Shown here piece after piece: positions 43,801 through 50,084 of a stretch of 64,000 nucleotides of DNA (position 1 is its first letter; each line of letters begins with the position of its first letter). Where the stretch lies: NCBI GenBank assembly GCA_013400975.1, contig WBMZ01011388.1, positions 1 to 64,000 on the forward strand, written 5' to 3'. The position numbers and the translations under genes were made by a program. Origin of the DNA: Atrichornis clamosus. Its lineage: Eukaryota > Chordata > Aves > Passeriformes > Menuridae. The notes under the pieces are model-generated. The model made no database searches. It was given only the letters and a program-made list of their open reading frames with translations, and was not told the DNA's origin.

Positions 43801-46800
43801 AGACACTGAGCTCTGCTGGTGGTGTGTCCCACTATCTCCAGCAAGGGTAGATGCATCAGACCAACTCCAGAAGAAGTGTTTGCTGGTTTTAAGTTGAGGT
43901 TGAAAAAAGAAATACATTTAAAGTCTTGAAAGATATTCTGCACCAGCAAAACCTATATAAGGTCCTAGCACAGCATTTTATTTGCGGCACAACTATAAAT
44001 TACTGTTCACTGGGAGGCAACTTCCCTTTTTATTACTGCCCTGACTGTTCCTAAAGATTCCTAAGAAATCTGCTTTCCATTTCCCTTTTCCTGTCAAATT
44101 CAAGGGGGGATTGTTACACTTGATGGGCAGTATTTTCACTAATGTTCATTTCAAGGTGCTGTACTTATTTTAAACACAGAAGGAAACAAACAAAACACAG
44201 GATAACCCACTTTTCTTCCACAGGAACCTAAATTATCTGGATTGGCCAGAGACACTACCTACCCACAGACTTACACCACCCAGAGCTGAACACCTACACT
44301 TTTCACATGCCTAAAAAAGACATGCAAAAAGAATCCTCAAGGAAAGAAAAATGGGTGAAACATGTATGATATATTTTAAAAACCCCCCAAACTGCAGAAG
44401 CCTGGAAAAAAAAGTTTTAACTACAAAGAAACACAGAGATCCAATTTATCTGCCAGCATTACTATATATAACTGAAAATAAAATGTTTGGCTGGTTCTCC
44501 TTCCTGACATTTGCTACCAACAGCTCTGCCACATAAAATGCTGTTTAATTAAGAAAGAAGGAGTAAAGTACACAGAAACGTGCTGAACACAAAGATGTCA
44601 CTATGCCCAAGCAGCAGGACTTGATGCCAAATTGCTCCCATATTTTACAGCTTCTTTATGTAGGAGGCAGGCAGAGATGAAAAGGGTCAATTATTTGTAT
44701 TAATCCAGCTGAGCGTTAAGGCATTGACAACAATTAAATACTTCTAGAAAGGGGTGCTTAGACTTTTCTTCAAGGTTAAACCAATCTAACAGAGGGGAAC
44801 TGCAATATTTTAAGAATATCCCCTCACGAGCAACGAAATATCACCATTAATAAATATAAGAATATAGGCAGAACTTTGTGAATCCTCAAGTGTGTCCCAG
44901 GGCTAATCAGACAAATAAAGCTCATCACAGAAATGGTGGCTCTTCAGGATTATTGGGTTATTGGGAAAAAATAATTCTAGAACTAAATTGTAGCAAAATA
45001 AAAAATAAGACTTCTGAAAGAAGATAATACTGCATTGAGATGACCCCAAAACCTTAACTCCACAGTCCTTTTGATTCCTTTGAGGTTTTATGAGCCCTCA
45101 GCCTCTACCTGTCCTTCAAAAATGATAAATTAATTGTCCTTCCCCTGAGTTCTGATTTGGAGTTCAGCTACATGGAAAGAACAAAAAAAAAAAAAAAAAC
45201 CCCAAACAAACCTGACCCACACAATGTAAAAAATCATGATTAAGAAGTGAAAATTCTGTTTTCAACTCCATCCTTTCTGTACAGAGTACAGGGTCTCTAG
45301 AGATTACAAAAAACCCAAAACCCCAAACCATAAAGCCAACTCCCTAATCTGAGGGTGTTGGGTATCCAATCTCTCCCTCCAGAAGTACAATAGGCCTATT
45401 TTTAGGAAGTGTACTATCATATCATGTGGCCATCCTAAACTGCCCTAGAAAGTTGGCTGCTCTGCTACAGTTAAAAATTACCTTCACCCAGAAGCTGAAC
45501 AGCACACTCTCCTAAATTCCTGGCTCTCCATTTTCACTTTCAAACATACAGGACCAGATTACGACAGGTTTAAAGCTCAGTTTTTGATGTGAAAAACAAT
45601 GAATCATGCTCAGCAAGACTACCTAAATCACATGTACATGTACACAGCACACACAGCCCCTATGCAGCCATAGGAAAAGCTGCTGCTTCTCTGATAAAGG
45701 TGAGAGAGGGATGTCAAACAACACTTTTAAGCAATAGTGATTAAAATACTTGGCAGAGTCCCACTGAGACATTTCCATCCTCACTGTAGCTTTGTGTCCT
45801 GTCATTCTCATTCCAAACAGCTGAGTTGCGCTTTTTCCACACCTTGCAGCAAGACAGTTGAATGTCATTTTTTAAGTCTATACCTGACAGGCATATAAAA
45901 CAACACTGCCAGGGACAGAAAGTGTGTCCCTCAGCCTCAAACACCCTTGTGTACTGGAGCAGAAAGCACACAGAGGCATTTGTGTGTTTTGCTGGCTGCA
46001 GAGTCAACTCCATGCACAGTAACCACGAAATGTTCATATTATATGAATATGCTCCTTTATCAGTTATGGTCTCAAAATTTAAAAAAAACAAAAGAAAACC
46101 ATCAATAAAATATGAAAGAGGGAGAAATTGAAATGGTACTTACTGCTGACCTGGAGACCATAAAAAATTATGGAGTCAGGCCAGTTAAGCAAACTATTTT
46201 GATGCAACCTGCTTTTCCCACACAAGCCGTGGCAAGCTGAGATTCATCCTTCTGCTTTCACAACCCGTGAGTATTTTACAAGGCACAGCTTTTACCAGCC
46301 AAAGCTGGAGGAATCTTGAAGTAATTATTACAGATTTTACTGGCAGTTTTACTTGCTTCAGAAGCCTCACCAAGCCGTAAGTTACAGTCCTCACAACAGA
46401 GCAAGTTCTCTCACCACTCTCCACACACACATCCCAACCAAAGGACCAGTTATCACTGCTGAAAATGACCCATAAAAGAATTATGCAAATCAGCTTACAG
46501 ACATTATGCCTGATAAACTCCTACTCTGCCTCTTTTCCCCCCCACTACTCAGTTCGTGACATCAACAGCTGTTCTAAATATGTGCAAGTCATGGTTCCAG
46601 CTGTGGGGGTTACAAAAAATAGAGTCTCAGGCTCAGCTGTCACCATGAAACAGTACTCAAAACTTTAGTTGTAAAAAAGATCTGAGTTTCACTTTCATTT
46701 TTTACTGTGGCACAGAGTTGTACGGGGCTGTGAGTACCTAAGGAGGTGTAACTATGCAGGTGTATCTTCCACATGCCACTGTTTGCTTTGCCCGTTTATA

Positions 46801-49304
46801 TGTACAATAAATAAAGACATGAATTACTGCATAGAATACTGGGAGAATTCCAGCCTTTGTAATTCAGACATTGGCAACAAATCTAAGCAGCCATCACACC
46901 ATTACGAAGAGTCTCAGCATTTTCTTTTTCATCTATTAATTATAGCTTTTTTCAGAAGGGAAAAAGGGAGCAAGTAGATTTGGAGATGAACCCCTGACTA
47001 TTAAGACACAGTAGAACTTGGATTCTACTGTCATGAACACCACATGGTTGGAAGTGTTTTATCTATGTCTAAACTTTTACTAATGTATTTCACAGAATCA
47101 TGGAATGGTTTGGGCTGGAAGGGACCTTAAACACAACCAGTCCCACCCCCTGCCATCGGCAGGGACCTCTCCCACTGTCCCAAGCTGCTCCAAGCCTTGT
47201 CCAACCTGGCCCTGGACACTTCCAGGGATGGGGCAGCCACAGCTACTCTGGGCACCCTGTGCCAGGGCCTCCCCACCCTCACAGGGAACAATTCTTTCCC
47301 AATATCCCATCTAACCCTGCCCTCTGGCAGTGGGAAGCCATTCCCCCTTGTCCTGGCACTCCAAGCCCTTAGGAATAGTCCATCTTCAGCTCTCTTGTCT
47401 GTTCCCTTCAGGTACTGGAAGGCCACAATTAGGTCACCCCAGGCCTTCTCTTTTCCAGGCTGAACAATCCCGATTCTCCCAGCCTTTTATCTCGTAGAAG
47501 TACTTTGTCAAGTCAAACCAAGCAGCAACACATCTCTCACATTAACTCCACCAGCTTATTTTTTACACCAAGCCCACTGTTTCCTTCCCTGCCCACACCA
47601 AACATACTCAGAGCCTCACTGCATCTAACCTGCCACAAAGAAATCTTGGTACTAACAGGCATCAGACAAGCTGCAAACACACACAATAAATCCAAACTTC
47701 AAAGAGTAGGTGGAAAACCACAAATTAGAGCCTGCTGACCTTTCTGTGATTCATAAAGCAGCACGGCAGTGGCTCCCAACAGGCCAAATTCTCTACCCTG
47801 GAGCCTGAAGTGGTAACAGTAATTGCCATTTGCAGAGTGAGTAACGGGGTGATTCTAAGGCAGCCCTGCACACTTTGAAAGGACTTCTGTGTCTATTCAG
47901 CCTATTTAGCTAAAGCCCATCTTTCTCACAGCAAGAACTCCTAAGTTTATTTTAACTCGATGGGAAAATGAAGTTCCAGCACAGGTACAGGCAACAGGTA
48001 CCACTGAAACCAGTATGAGTTAGCAGACGGCTGGGGGAGTGGGAAGGGAAGCAGCACTGAACTGGTTCCAAGCAGGTTCAAACTGTCACAGAACACAAAC
48101 ATGTGAGTCATTTTGCAACCACCACTGTAATTCTATCTAAGACTGCCTCTTGGGAAATAGAAAGGCGCTTACATTTCAATACAGTCGTATCTAACAGGCT
48201 CGACTGACAAATGTACATTGAATTCCCAATTAATACTACAAAAAAAGACTTATGCGAGGAGGAAAGTTGTAAGTGAAGGTCTCAAAACGGTACAAAACAC
48301 AGGCATTTTGTTGTTTTTGGCACACAGGAAATGCTGTTTATGAGGGCACACAGAGCATTCAGCAACAAAACACGATAAACATTCACAGAATTTACTGATT
48401 GAAGTTAGAGGAGTCACTGTCATATGATCCCATACCCACTGCCAGTGTGTCCCGACAAAAAAAAAAGGGCCAAGTATACTTTACAAAATTCACGAGGAGA
48501 AACCTATGTAGTACTCGGTGCTATCTGTGAAACCACGGTGGGCTTATCTGTATCAAAACCACCTTGCCAGCACAGCCAAGATCAGCACAAACTACCCCAC
48601 GCCAGAGTACAGCCAAGATATCAAGGGCACCAGCGGTGTTTACACAGCATTAAGCCAGAATTTAATCCTGCCAGCACTGACCCAACAAACCGCCTGTCTT
48701 GAGAAAGACTCTGTGTCCCTCTAGCAGAAGTTACACGGAGATTGTATCAACCACAACTTACTTAAGAAGGGAGGAGGTGAAAACAGGTAGCCAAATAGGC
48801 ATTAGAAAAAAAAAATCTATATTAAAAATAACAGCACAAACAAACGCACGAGCGCTTAACACGCAGAACTGGGAAGTTTCAGAGGCGGCAGGCGAGCCCC
48901 TGCGGACCGAGCCACCTTTGTCCCCGTTTCCGACGTGGAAGCGCTGGCCTTGTGCGAGGCGGGGACGGGACGGCGGCCGGCAGTCCCAGCCGGGCCGGGC
49001 TGCGGGCTCCGGCCGAGCGGCGCCCCGGTTCCGTTACGCGGGAGGCGCTCCCGAAGGGCTCGGGAAGGGAAGGCACTGCCGCGCCCGCTCGCAGCCCGAG
49101 GGCCCGTTCCCCGTCCCGCCCCGGCACTCACGTCGAGAGCTTCCTGGTCCAGAAGAGCCCGCCGGGCCAGAGCTCCTGCAGCTGCACGGCGCGGGCCAAG
49201 TTGCCCTTGATGTGCGCGAGGAAGCGGGCGGCCTCTGCCTCCAGGCGCTCGCCGTAGGGCAGCAGCTTGTTGTAGACGATCTCCTTCTGCGGCGGCCGGG
49301 CCAT
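6947..49304 (-). CDS. PSME4: PSME4, proteasome activator complex subunit 4 (PA200/Blm10), complete gene
   Basis: PA200 is a large solenoid of HEAT-like repeats that caps the 20S proteasome, mainly in the nucleus. It promotes ATP- and ubiquitin-independent degradation, including of acetylated core histones in spermatogenesis and DNA repair. I assembled 46 coding exons (listed separately) totalling 5,463 nt: 1,820 residues plus stop. All junction phases match and there is no internal stop. Many blocks match human PA200 almost residue for residue. Human is 1,843 residues, and the 23-residue difference equals the shorter N-terminus. Near the C-terminus is a basic cluster KKRKR (about residues 1715-1719), a possible nuclear signal. 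The last residues, SPCYYA, form the tail that docks in the 20S alpha-ring pocket. The start ATG is the first after an in-frame stop at 49377-49379. Introns 18 and 43 have GC donors. The 3' neighbour is probably GPR75; the 5' neighbour ACYP2 is divergent. Identity is very secure; UTR ends are not. Confidence 0.97.
7901..8034 (-). CDS. PSME4: PSME4 exon 45
   Basis: Residues 1732-1776, [15 protein letters not shown] through [11 protein letters not shown] to DPQPIE. Acceptor TCCAG, donor GTAAAA. Confidence 0.96.
9064..9226 (-). CDS. PSME4: PSME4 exon 44 with basic cluster
   Basis: Residues 1678-1732, [15 protein letters not shown] to DTIPSG plus one base of Asp. It contains LPKKRKRD (about residues 1713-1720), resembling a monopartite nuclear signal. 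This lies in the bromodomain-like part of PA200 reported in the literature. Donor GTAAGG. Confidence 0.95.
9227..12207 (-). other. PSME4: PSME4 intron 43
   Basis: A 3-kb intron with a GC donor and a CCCAG acceptor. It is unique A+T-rich sequence with no recognised repeat, gene or RNA. Confidence 0.85.
12208..12363 (-). CDS. PSME4: PSME4 exon 43, followed by a GC donor
   Basis: Residues 1626-1677, [15 protein letters not shown] through [10 protein letters not shown] to DEQLE. After the final GAG the intron starts GCAAGT, the strong form of a GC donor. Exon 44 resumes with VREMAATT in phase 0. The longest frame through the junction (ASDPFS...) is intron read-through. Confidence 0.95.
12946..13074 (-). 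CDS. PSME4: PSME4 exon 42
   Basis: Residues 1583-1625, [15 protein letters not shown] to LQVLKQ. Acceptor TGTAG, donor GTGAGT. Confidence 0.95.
13663..13789 (-). mobile_element. CR1 LINE 3' end fragment
   Basis: It begins with 'acagaatcatggaatggtttggg' type tail, the reverse complement of the CR1 3' end, then 'ttggaagagacctt', and runs about 125 bp. It sits in intron 41, 90 bp from exon 41. Confidence 0.85.
13879..13964 (-). CDS. PSME4: PSME4 exon 41
   Basis: Residues 1554-1582, [15 protein letters not shown] to LPLFFK. Acceptor AACAG supplies TT of the split Ile; donor GTACAT. Confidence 0.94.
14234..14320 (-). repeat. PSME4: 57-bp tandem duplication across the exon 40 donor
   Basis: On the plus strand 'tccttaactcac' occurs at 14234 and again at 14291, and 'ttcaagagttta' also recurs 57 bases later. 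The two copies cover the end of exon 40, its 5' splice site and adjoining intron. The few differences between them show the event is not brand new. Confidence 0.85.
14303..14511 (-). CDS. PSME4: PSME4 exon 40, with duplicated donor downstream
   Basis: Residues 1484-1554, [15 protein letters not shown] through [12 protein letters not shown] to IKLLKT plus one base of Ile. Donor GTGAGT at 14302-14301. A 57-bp tandem copy of the exon end and donor lies just downstream (to 14246), giving a second in-frame donor. The boundary chosen is the one that matches human PA200. Confidence 0.95.
14973..15159 (+). mobile_element. CR1 LINE 3' end fragment
   Basis: Forward-oriented CR1 with 'atccctggaagtgtccaagg', 'ccatggcagggggtgg' and the tail 'attctatggttctgtg'. 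It occupies almost a quarter of PSME4 intron 39, antisense to the gene. Confidence 0.88.
15331..15462 (-). CDS. PSME4: PSME4 exon 39
   Basis: Residues 1440-1484, [15 protein letters not shown] to VRERIG plus two bases of Ser. Acceptor CCCAG, donor GTCAGT. Confidence 0.96.
15843..15934 (-). CDS. PSME4: PSME4 exon 38
   Basis: Residues 1410-1440, [15 protein letters not shown] to SFVDA plus two bases of Cys. Acceptor TCCAG, donor GTAAAA. Confidence 0.95.
16421..16525 (-). CDS. PSME4: PSME4 exon 37
   Basis: Residues 1375-1409, [15 protein letters not shown] to CIATSC. Acceptor GGCAG, donor GTAAGT. Confidence 0.95.
16941..17093 (-). CDS. PSME4: PSME4 exon 36
   Basis: Residues 1324-1374, [15 protein letters not shown] through [11 protein letters not shown] to TFEK. 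Acceptor TCCAG. The donor GTGCTG is weak beyond the GT. Confidence 0.95.
17430..17555 (-). CDS. PSME4: PSME4 exon 35
   Basis: Residues 1282-1323, [15 protein letters not shown] to PRRFCLFK. Acceptor TACAG, donor GTAAGG. Confidence 0.96.
18097..18166 (-). CDS. PSME4: PSME4 exon 34
   Basis: Residues 1258-1281, [15 protein letters not shown] to DELTE. Acceptor CTCAG, donor GTAAGA. Confidence 0.94.
18716..18869 (-). CDS. PSME4: PSME4 exon 33
   Basis: Residues 1207-1258, [15 protein letters not shown] through [13 protein letters not shown] to P plus two bases of Gln. Acceptor GTCAG, donor GTGAGT. Confidence 0.95.
19091..19130. repeat. Two-copy 21-bp tandem repeat in PSME4 intron 32
   Basis: 'ttgtgattctatattcaa' occurs at 19091 and again at 19112. 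The unit resembles a CR1 tail but has no CR1 body next to it. Confidence 0.7.
19201..19282 (-). CDS. PSME4: PSME4 exon 32
   Basis: Residues 1180-1207, [15 protein letters not shown] to CPYEI plus one base of Ser. Acceptor TTTAG, donor GTAGGT. Confidence 0.94.
19882..20011 (-). CDS. PSME4: PSME4 exon 31
   Basis: Residues 1136-1179, [15 protein letters not shown] to DAIVVRK. Acceptor TTCAG, donor GTAAAC. Confidence 0.95.
20525..20578 (-). CDS. PSME4: PSME4 exon 30
   Basis: A short 54-nt exon, residues 1118-1136, [15 protein letters not shown] to RN plus two bases of Leu. Acceptor TCTCAG, donor GTAAGT. Confidence 0.93.
20814..20950 (-). CDS. PSME4: PSME4 exon 29 (diverged segment)
   Basis: Residues 1073-1118, [15 protein letters not shown] to KEKNAEAL plus two bases of Arg. 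It is the least conserved stretch of the protein against human, though the length is unchanged and the end (KNAEALR) matches again. Acceptor ATAG, donor GTGAGT. Confidence 0.93.
21080..21289 (-). CDS. PSME4: PSME4 exon 28
   Basis: Residues 1003-1072, [15 protein letters not shown] through [19 protein letters not shown] to GLDFA. Almost unchanged from human. Acceptor CACAG, donor GTAAGT. Confidence 0.97.
21852..21983 (-). CDS. PSME4: PSME4 exon 27
   Basis: Residues 959-1002, [15 protein letters not shown] to VTQKQFK. Acceptor CACAG. The donor GTACTG is unusual at +4 and +5, but exon 28 resumes in frame exactly as in human. Confidence 0.95.
22303..22398 (-). CDS. PSME4: PSME4 exon 26
   Basis: Residues 927-958, [15 protein letters not shown] to TSSYGQ. 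Acceptor TTCAG, donor GTGAGG. Confidence 0.94.
22555..22617 (-). CDS. PSME4: PSME4 exon 25
   Basis: Residues 906-926, [15 protein letters not shown] to VMLQHE. Acceptor TACAG, donor GTAATT. Confidence 0.94.
22707..22805 (-). CDS. PSME4: PSME4 exon 24
   Basis: Residues 873-905, [15 protein letters not shown] to KKSMENR. Acceptor CCCAG, donor GTCAGT. Confidence 0.95.
22889..22944 (-). CDS. PSME4: PSME4 exon 23
   Basis: Residues 854-872, [18 protein letters not shown]. Acceptor TGCAG, donor GTATGC. Confidence 0.94.
23133..23189 (-). CDS. PSME4: PSME4 exon 22
   Basis: Residues 835-854, [15 protein letters not shown] to KLL plus one base of Arg. Acceptor TTTTAG, donor GTAAGT. Confidence 0.93.
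23703..23758 (-). CDS. PSME4: PSME4 exon 21
   Basis: Residues 816-835, [15 protein letters not shown] to VEY plus one base of Asp. Acceptor TGCAG, donor GTGAGT. Confidence 0.93.
24295..24390 (-). CDS. PSME4: PSME4 exon 20
   Basis: Residues 784-816, [15 protein letters not shown] to ERVAH plus two bases of Leu. Acceptor TTAAG, with A at -3 where C or T is usual; donor GTAAGT. Confidence 0.92.
25001..25158 (-). CDS. PSME4: PSME4 exon 19
   Basis: Residues 732-784, [15 protein letters not shown] to GELEMS plus two bases of Arg. Acceptor TACAG, donor GTGAGT. Confidence 0.95.
25550..25632. repeat. G/T-rich low-complexity tract in PSME4 intron 18
   Basis: A run built of 'ttggtttg', 'ggggttttttt' and similar words; the gene strand is C/A-rich. 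It is one of several such patches in the window. Confidence 0.7.
26302..26517 (-). CDS. PSME4: PSME4 exon 18, followed by a GC donor
   Basis: Residues 660-731, [30 protein letters not shown], and ends EYFPIK. After the AAG codon the intron begins GCAAGG, not GT. The next exon resumes in phase 0 (DWGKPGDLW) just as in human, so this is a GC-AG intron. Confidence 0.94.
27028..27095 (-). CDS. PSME4: PSME4 exon 17
   Basis: Residues 637-659, [15 protein letters not shown] to LLSE. Acceptor CTCTAG. The donor, GTATTG, is weaker than consensus. Confidence 0.94.
27507..27576 (-). CDS. PSME4: PSME4 exon 16
   Basis: Residues 614-637, [15 protein letters not shown] to HLTG plus one base. Donor GTAAGT; the codon is completed by exon 17 (Asn). 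Confidence 0.93.
27895..27993 (-). CDS. PSME4: PSME4 exon 15
   Basis: Residues 581-613, [15 protein letters not shown] to CRAAVK. Acceptor TTTTAG, donor GTGAGA. Intron 14 upstream contains a 27-base A run on the plus strand. Confidence 0.95.
28821..28847. repeat. 27-base poly(A) run in PSME4 intron 14
   Basis: An uninterrupted run of A on the plus strand (poly-T in the transcript). No retrocopy is recognisable next to it. Confidence 0.9.
29110..29260 (-). CDS. PSME4: PSME4 exon 14
   Basis: Residues 530-580, [16 protein letters not shown] to QCSKDIFK. Nearly identical to human. Acceptor TGTAG, donor GTATGT. Confidence 0.96.
29355..29419 (-). CDS. PSME4: PSME4 exon 13
   Basis: Residues 509-530, [15 protein letters not shown] to QFMD plus two bases of Arg. 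Acceptor TGCAG, donor GTGAGT. Confidence 0.95.
30409..30498 (-). CDS. PSME4: PSME4 exon 12
   Basis: Residues 479-508, [15 protein letters not shown] to DDLSE. Acceptor AACAG, donor GTAAGA. Confidence 0.95.
31187..31373 (-). CDS. PSME4: PSME4 exon 11
   Basis: Residues 416-478: [29 protein letters not shown], and ends DFSKCM. Acceptor TGTAG, donor GTGAGT. Confidence 0.96.
32861..33126 (-). CDS. PSME4: PSME4 exon 10
   Basis: The longest exon (266 nt), residues 328-416: [13 protein letters not shown], then the conserved [12 protein letters not shown] block, to VIPPVLE. Donor GTGAGT. The antisense plus-strand frames here are shadows. Confidence 0.97.
33624..33739 (-). mobile_element. CR1 LINE 3' end fragment
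   Basis: Starts 'tagaatcatagaatgatttg', a well-preserved reverse CR1 tail, then 'agaagggacc' and 'ccatgggaagggacacc'. About 115 bp, in PSME4 intron 9. Confidence 0.87.
34043..34135 (-). CDS. PSME4: PSME4 exon 9
   Basis: Residues 297-327, [13 protein letters not shown] to NNGRWL. Donor GTGAGT. Whole codons at both ends. Confidence 0.96.
34547..34669 (-). CDS. PSME4: PSME4 exon 8
   Basis: Residues 256-296, [15 protein letters not shown] to MWITAMM. Acceptor GTCAG, donor GTGAGT. Confidence 0.96.
34804..34878 (-). CDS. PSME4: PSME4 exon 7
   Basis: Residues 231-255, [16 protein letters not shown] to YVPK. Acceptor CTCAG, donor GTAACA. Whole codons at both ends. Intron 6 upstream (34879-37039) shows no recognised feature. 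Confidence 0.95.
37040..37103 (-). CDS. PSME4: PSME4 exon 6
   Basis: Residues 209-230, [14 protein letters not shown] to PQWEG. Acceptor TTTCAG, donor GTAAGT. Ends on a codon boundary. Confidence 0.95.
37503..37652 (-). CDS. PSME4: PSME4 exon 5
   Basis: Residues 159-209, from [10 protein letters not shown] through [14 protein letters not shown] to LHHKGF. Donor GTAGGT. Very close to human PA200. Confidence 0.96.
38324..38368 (-). CDS. PSME4: PSME4 exon 4
   Basis: A short 45-nt exon, residues 144-159, [14 protein letters not shown]. Acceptor TTTCAG, donor GTAAGT. It is too short to appear as an ORF, but its frame joins both neighbours. Confidence 0.93.
38369..42715 (-). other. PSME4: PSME4 intron 3
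   Basis: A 4.3-kb intron with an LTR fragment near its 5' end on the gene strand (42245-42399). The rest is A+T-rich unique sequence with no recognised gene or RNA. Confidence 0.85.
42245..42399 (-). mobile_element. Endogenous retrovirus LTR end fragment
   Basis: Read on the minus strand it opens TGTCATGGTTTAACCCCAGC. I recall this as the edge of an LTR common in songbird genomes. It continues through a 'ggggctggggagagaatgg' stretch and fades after about 155 bp. No viral gene, second LTR or target duplication is seen, so it is an old truncated copy in PSME4 intron 3. The family assignment is from memory. Confidence 0.55.
42716..42832 (-). CDS. PSME4: PSME4 exon 3
   Basis: Residues 105-144, including [14 protein letters not shown] and ending LGLNWFP plus two bases of Asn. 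Acceptor TTAG, donor GTAAGT. Confidence 0.96.
43319..43459 (-). CDS. PSME4: PSME4 exon 2
   Basis: Residues 58-105, from YIRLYGRKF to LLINLLK. Acceptor GTAG, donor GTAAGT. The last codon is split after two bases. Confidence 0.95.
43460..49131 (-). other. PSME4: PSME4 intron 1
   Basis: The longest intron (5.7 kb). It holds a 400-bp CR1 copy at 47091-47488 and A/C-rich low-complexity patches near 45180-45330. Its 5' end lies in the CpG island. I see no other gene in it. Confidence 0.85.
47091..47488 (-). mobile_element. CR1 LINE 3' fragment
   Basis: About 400 bp starting at the tail 'cacagaatcatggaatgg'. It runs through 'ttggacacttccagggatgg'-type and 'ttcaggtactggaagg' blocks to 'ccaggctgaacaatcc'. 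In PSME4 intron 1. No intact reading frame. Confidence 0.88.
49132..49304 (-). CDS. PSME4: PSME4 exon 1 (coding part)
   Basis: Residues 1-58. It starts [10 protein letters not shown] and ends at the GTGAGT donor after LS plus two bases of Thr. The ATG is preceded in frame by a TGA (49377-49379) with no other ATG between, so this is the only available start. The N-terminus is 23 residues shorter than in human. Confidence 0.95.
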
Positions 49305-49377
49305 GTCGGCGCTGCCCGCGGAGGGCCGGTGACCGCGGCCGGCGCGCCCCGCCCGCCCCGCTCCTCTCCGCGCCGCT

Positions 49378-49386
49378 CACTTCCGG
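49378..49386 (-). promoter_or_regulatory. PSME4: ETS-type site upstream of PSME4
   Basis: The gene strand reads CCGGAAGTG, the GABP/ELK consensus, 74 bases before the ATG. It is part of the near-palindrome cttccggcggaag. Typical of TATA-less housekeeping promoters; binding is inferred. Confidence 0.55.
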
Positions 49387-49449
49387 CGGAAGGCGGGCCC
49401 GGGGCGGCTCCGGGTGCTCCGCGGGCACCGGCCGCGGGGTCGGGGCGCC

Positions 49450-49824
49450 GCGGAGCTGAGGCGGAGCTGAGGCGGAGCTGAGGCGGAGCTGAGGCGGAGC
49501 TGAGGCGGAGCTGAGGCGGAGCTGAGGCGGAGCTGAGGCGGAGCTGAGGCGGAGCTGAGGCGGAGCTGAGGCGGAGCTGAGGCGGAGCTGAGGCGGAGCT
49601 GAGGCGGAGCTGAGGCGGAGCTGAGGCGGAGCTGAGGCGGAGCTGAGGCGGAGCTGAGGCGGAGCTGAGGCGGAGCTGAGGCGGAGCTGAGGCGGAGCTG
49701 AGGCGGAGCTGAGGCGGAGCTGAGGCGGAGCTGAGGCGGAGCTGAGGCGGAGCTGAGGCGGAGCTGAGGCGGAGCTGAGGCGGAGCTGAGGCGGAGCTGA
49801 GGCGGNAGCTGAGGCGGAGCTGAG
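49450..49824. repeat. 11-bp minisatellite, 34 units, upstream of PSME4
   Basis: Unit gcggagctgag repeats 32 times without error from 49450. One unit then carries an inserted ambiguous base (n at 49806), and one more perfect unit follows. The array starts about 145 bp upstream of the PSME4 ATG. Eleven is not a multiple of three, so all frames stay open and produce long artificial frames; it is not coding. Confidence 0.97.
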
Positions 49825-49870
49825 ACGCAGCTGCCGCCCGCTCCCGCCCGCTCTTGTGGGCACCGGCGCG

Positions 49871-49915
49871 GGGAGGGGCGGAGGGGCCGCGGCGCCCGCC
49901 CGGGTTCGGGATTGG
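49871..49915. promoter_or_regulatory. GC boxes and inverted CCAAT box
   Basis: A ggggaggggcggagggg stretch (about 49871-49887) is followed by attgg (49911-49915), an inverted CCAAT box. They lie beyond the minisatellite, about 170 bp before the short plus-strand ORF at 50085, and could serve a divergent transcript. Confidence 0.35.
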
Positions 49916-50084
49916 CGCTCGGCGGCTTTGCGGTTTGTCAAAACGCCCTTTTCCTAAATCTGCCGCCGCCCGGACGCGTCATGCGGAGTGAAAACATTCA
50001 CCTGCCGGCTACTCGCATCGGAAGGGAACCGAGCGCCGGTCCTCGCTCAGAAAACCTTGTTGTGAGGTGGGGCTGGGGCTGGCC

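Noticed and set aside
46050..46110. Possible extra exon or retrocopy in PSME4 intron 1
   Set aside because: The A-rich patch has no flanking splice sites in phase and no similarity to a known gene. All PSME4 coding sequence is already accounted for.
48699..49481. 260-codon plus-strand open frame
   Set aside because: It is antisense to PSME4 exon 1 inside GC-rich DNA, where stops are rare; no domain.
48856..49941. 361-codon minus-strand open frame across the PSME4 promoter
   Set aside because: Most of it is translation of the 11-bp minisatellite, and the rest reads exon 1 of PSME4 in the wrong frame.
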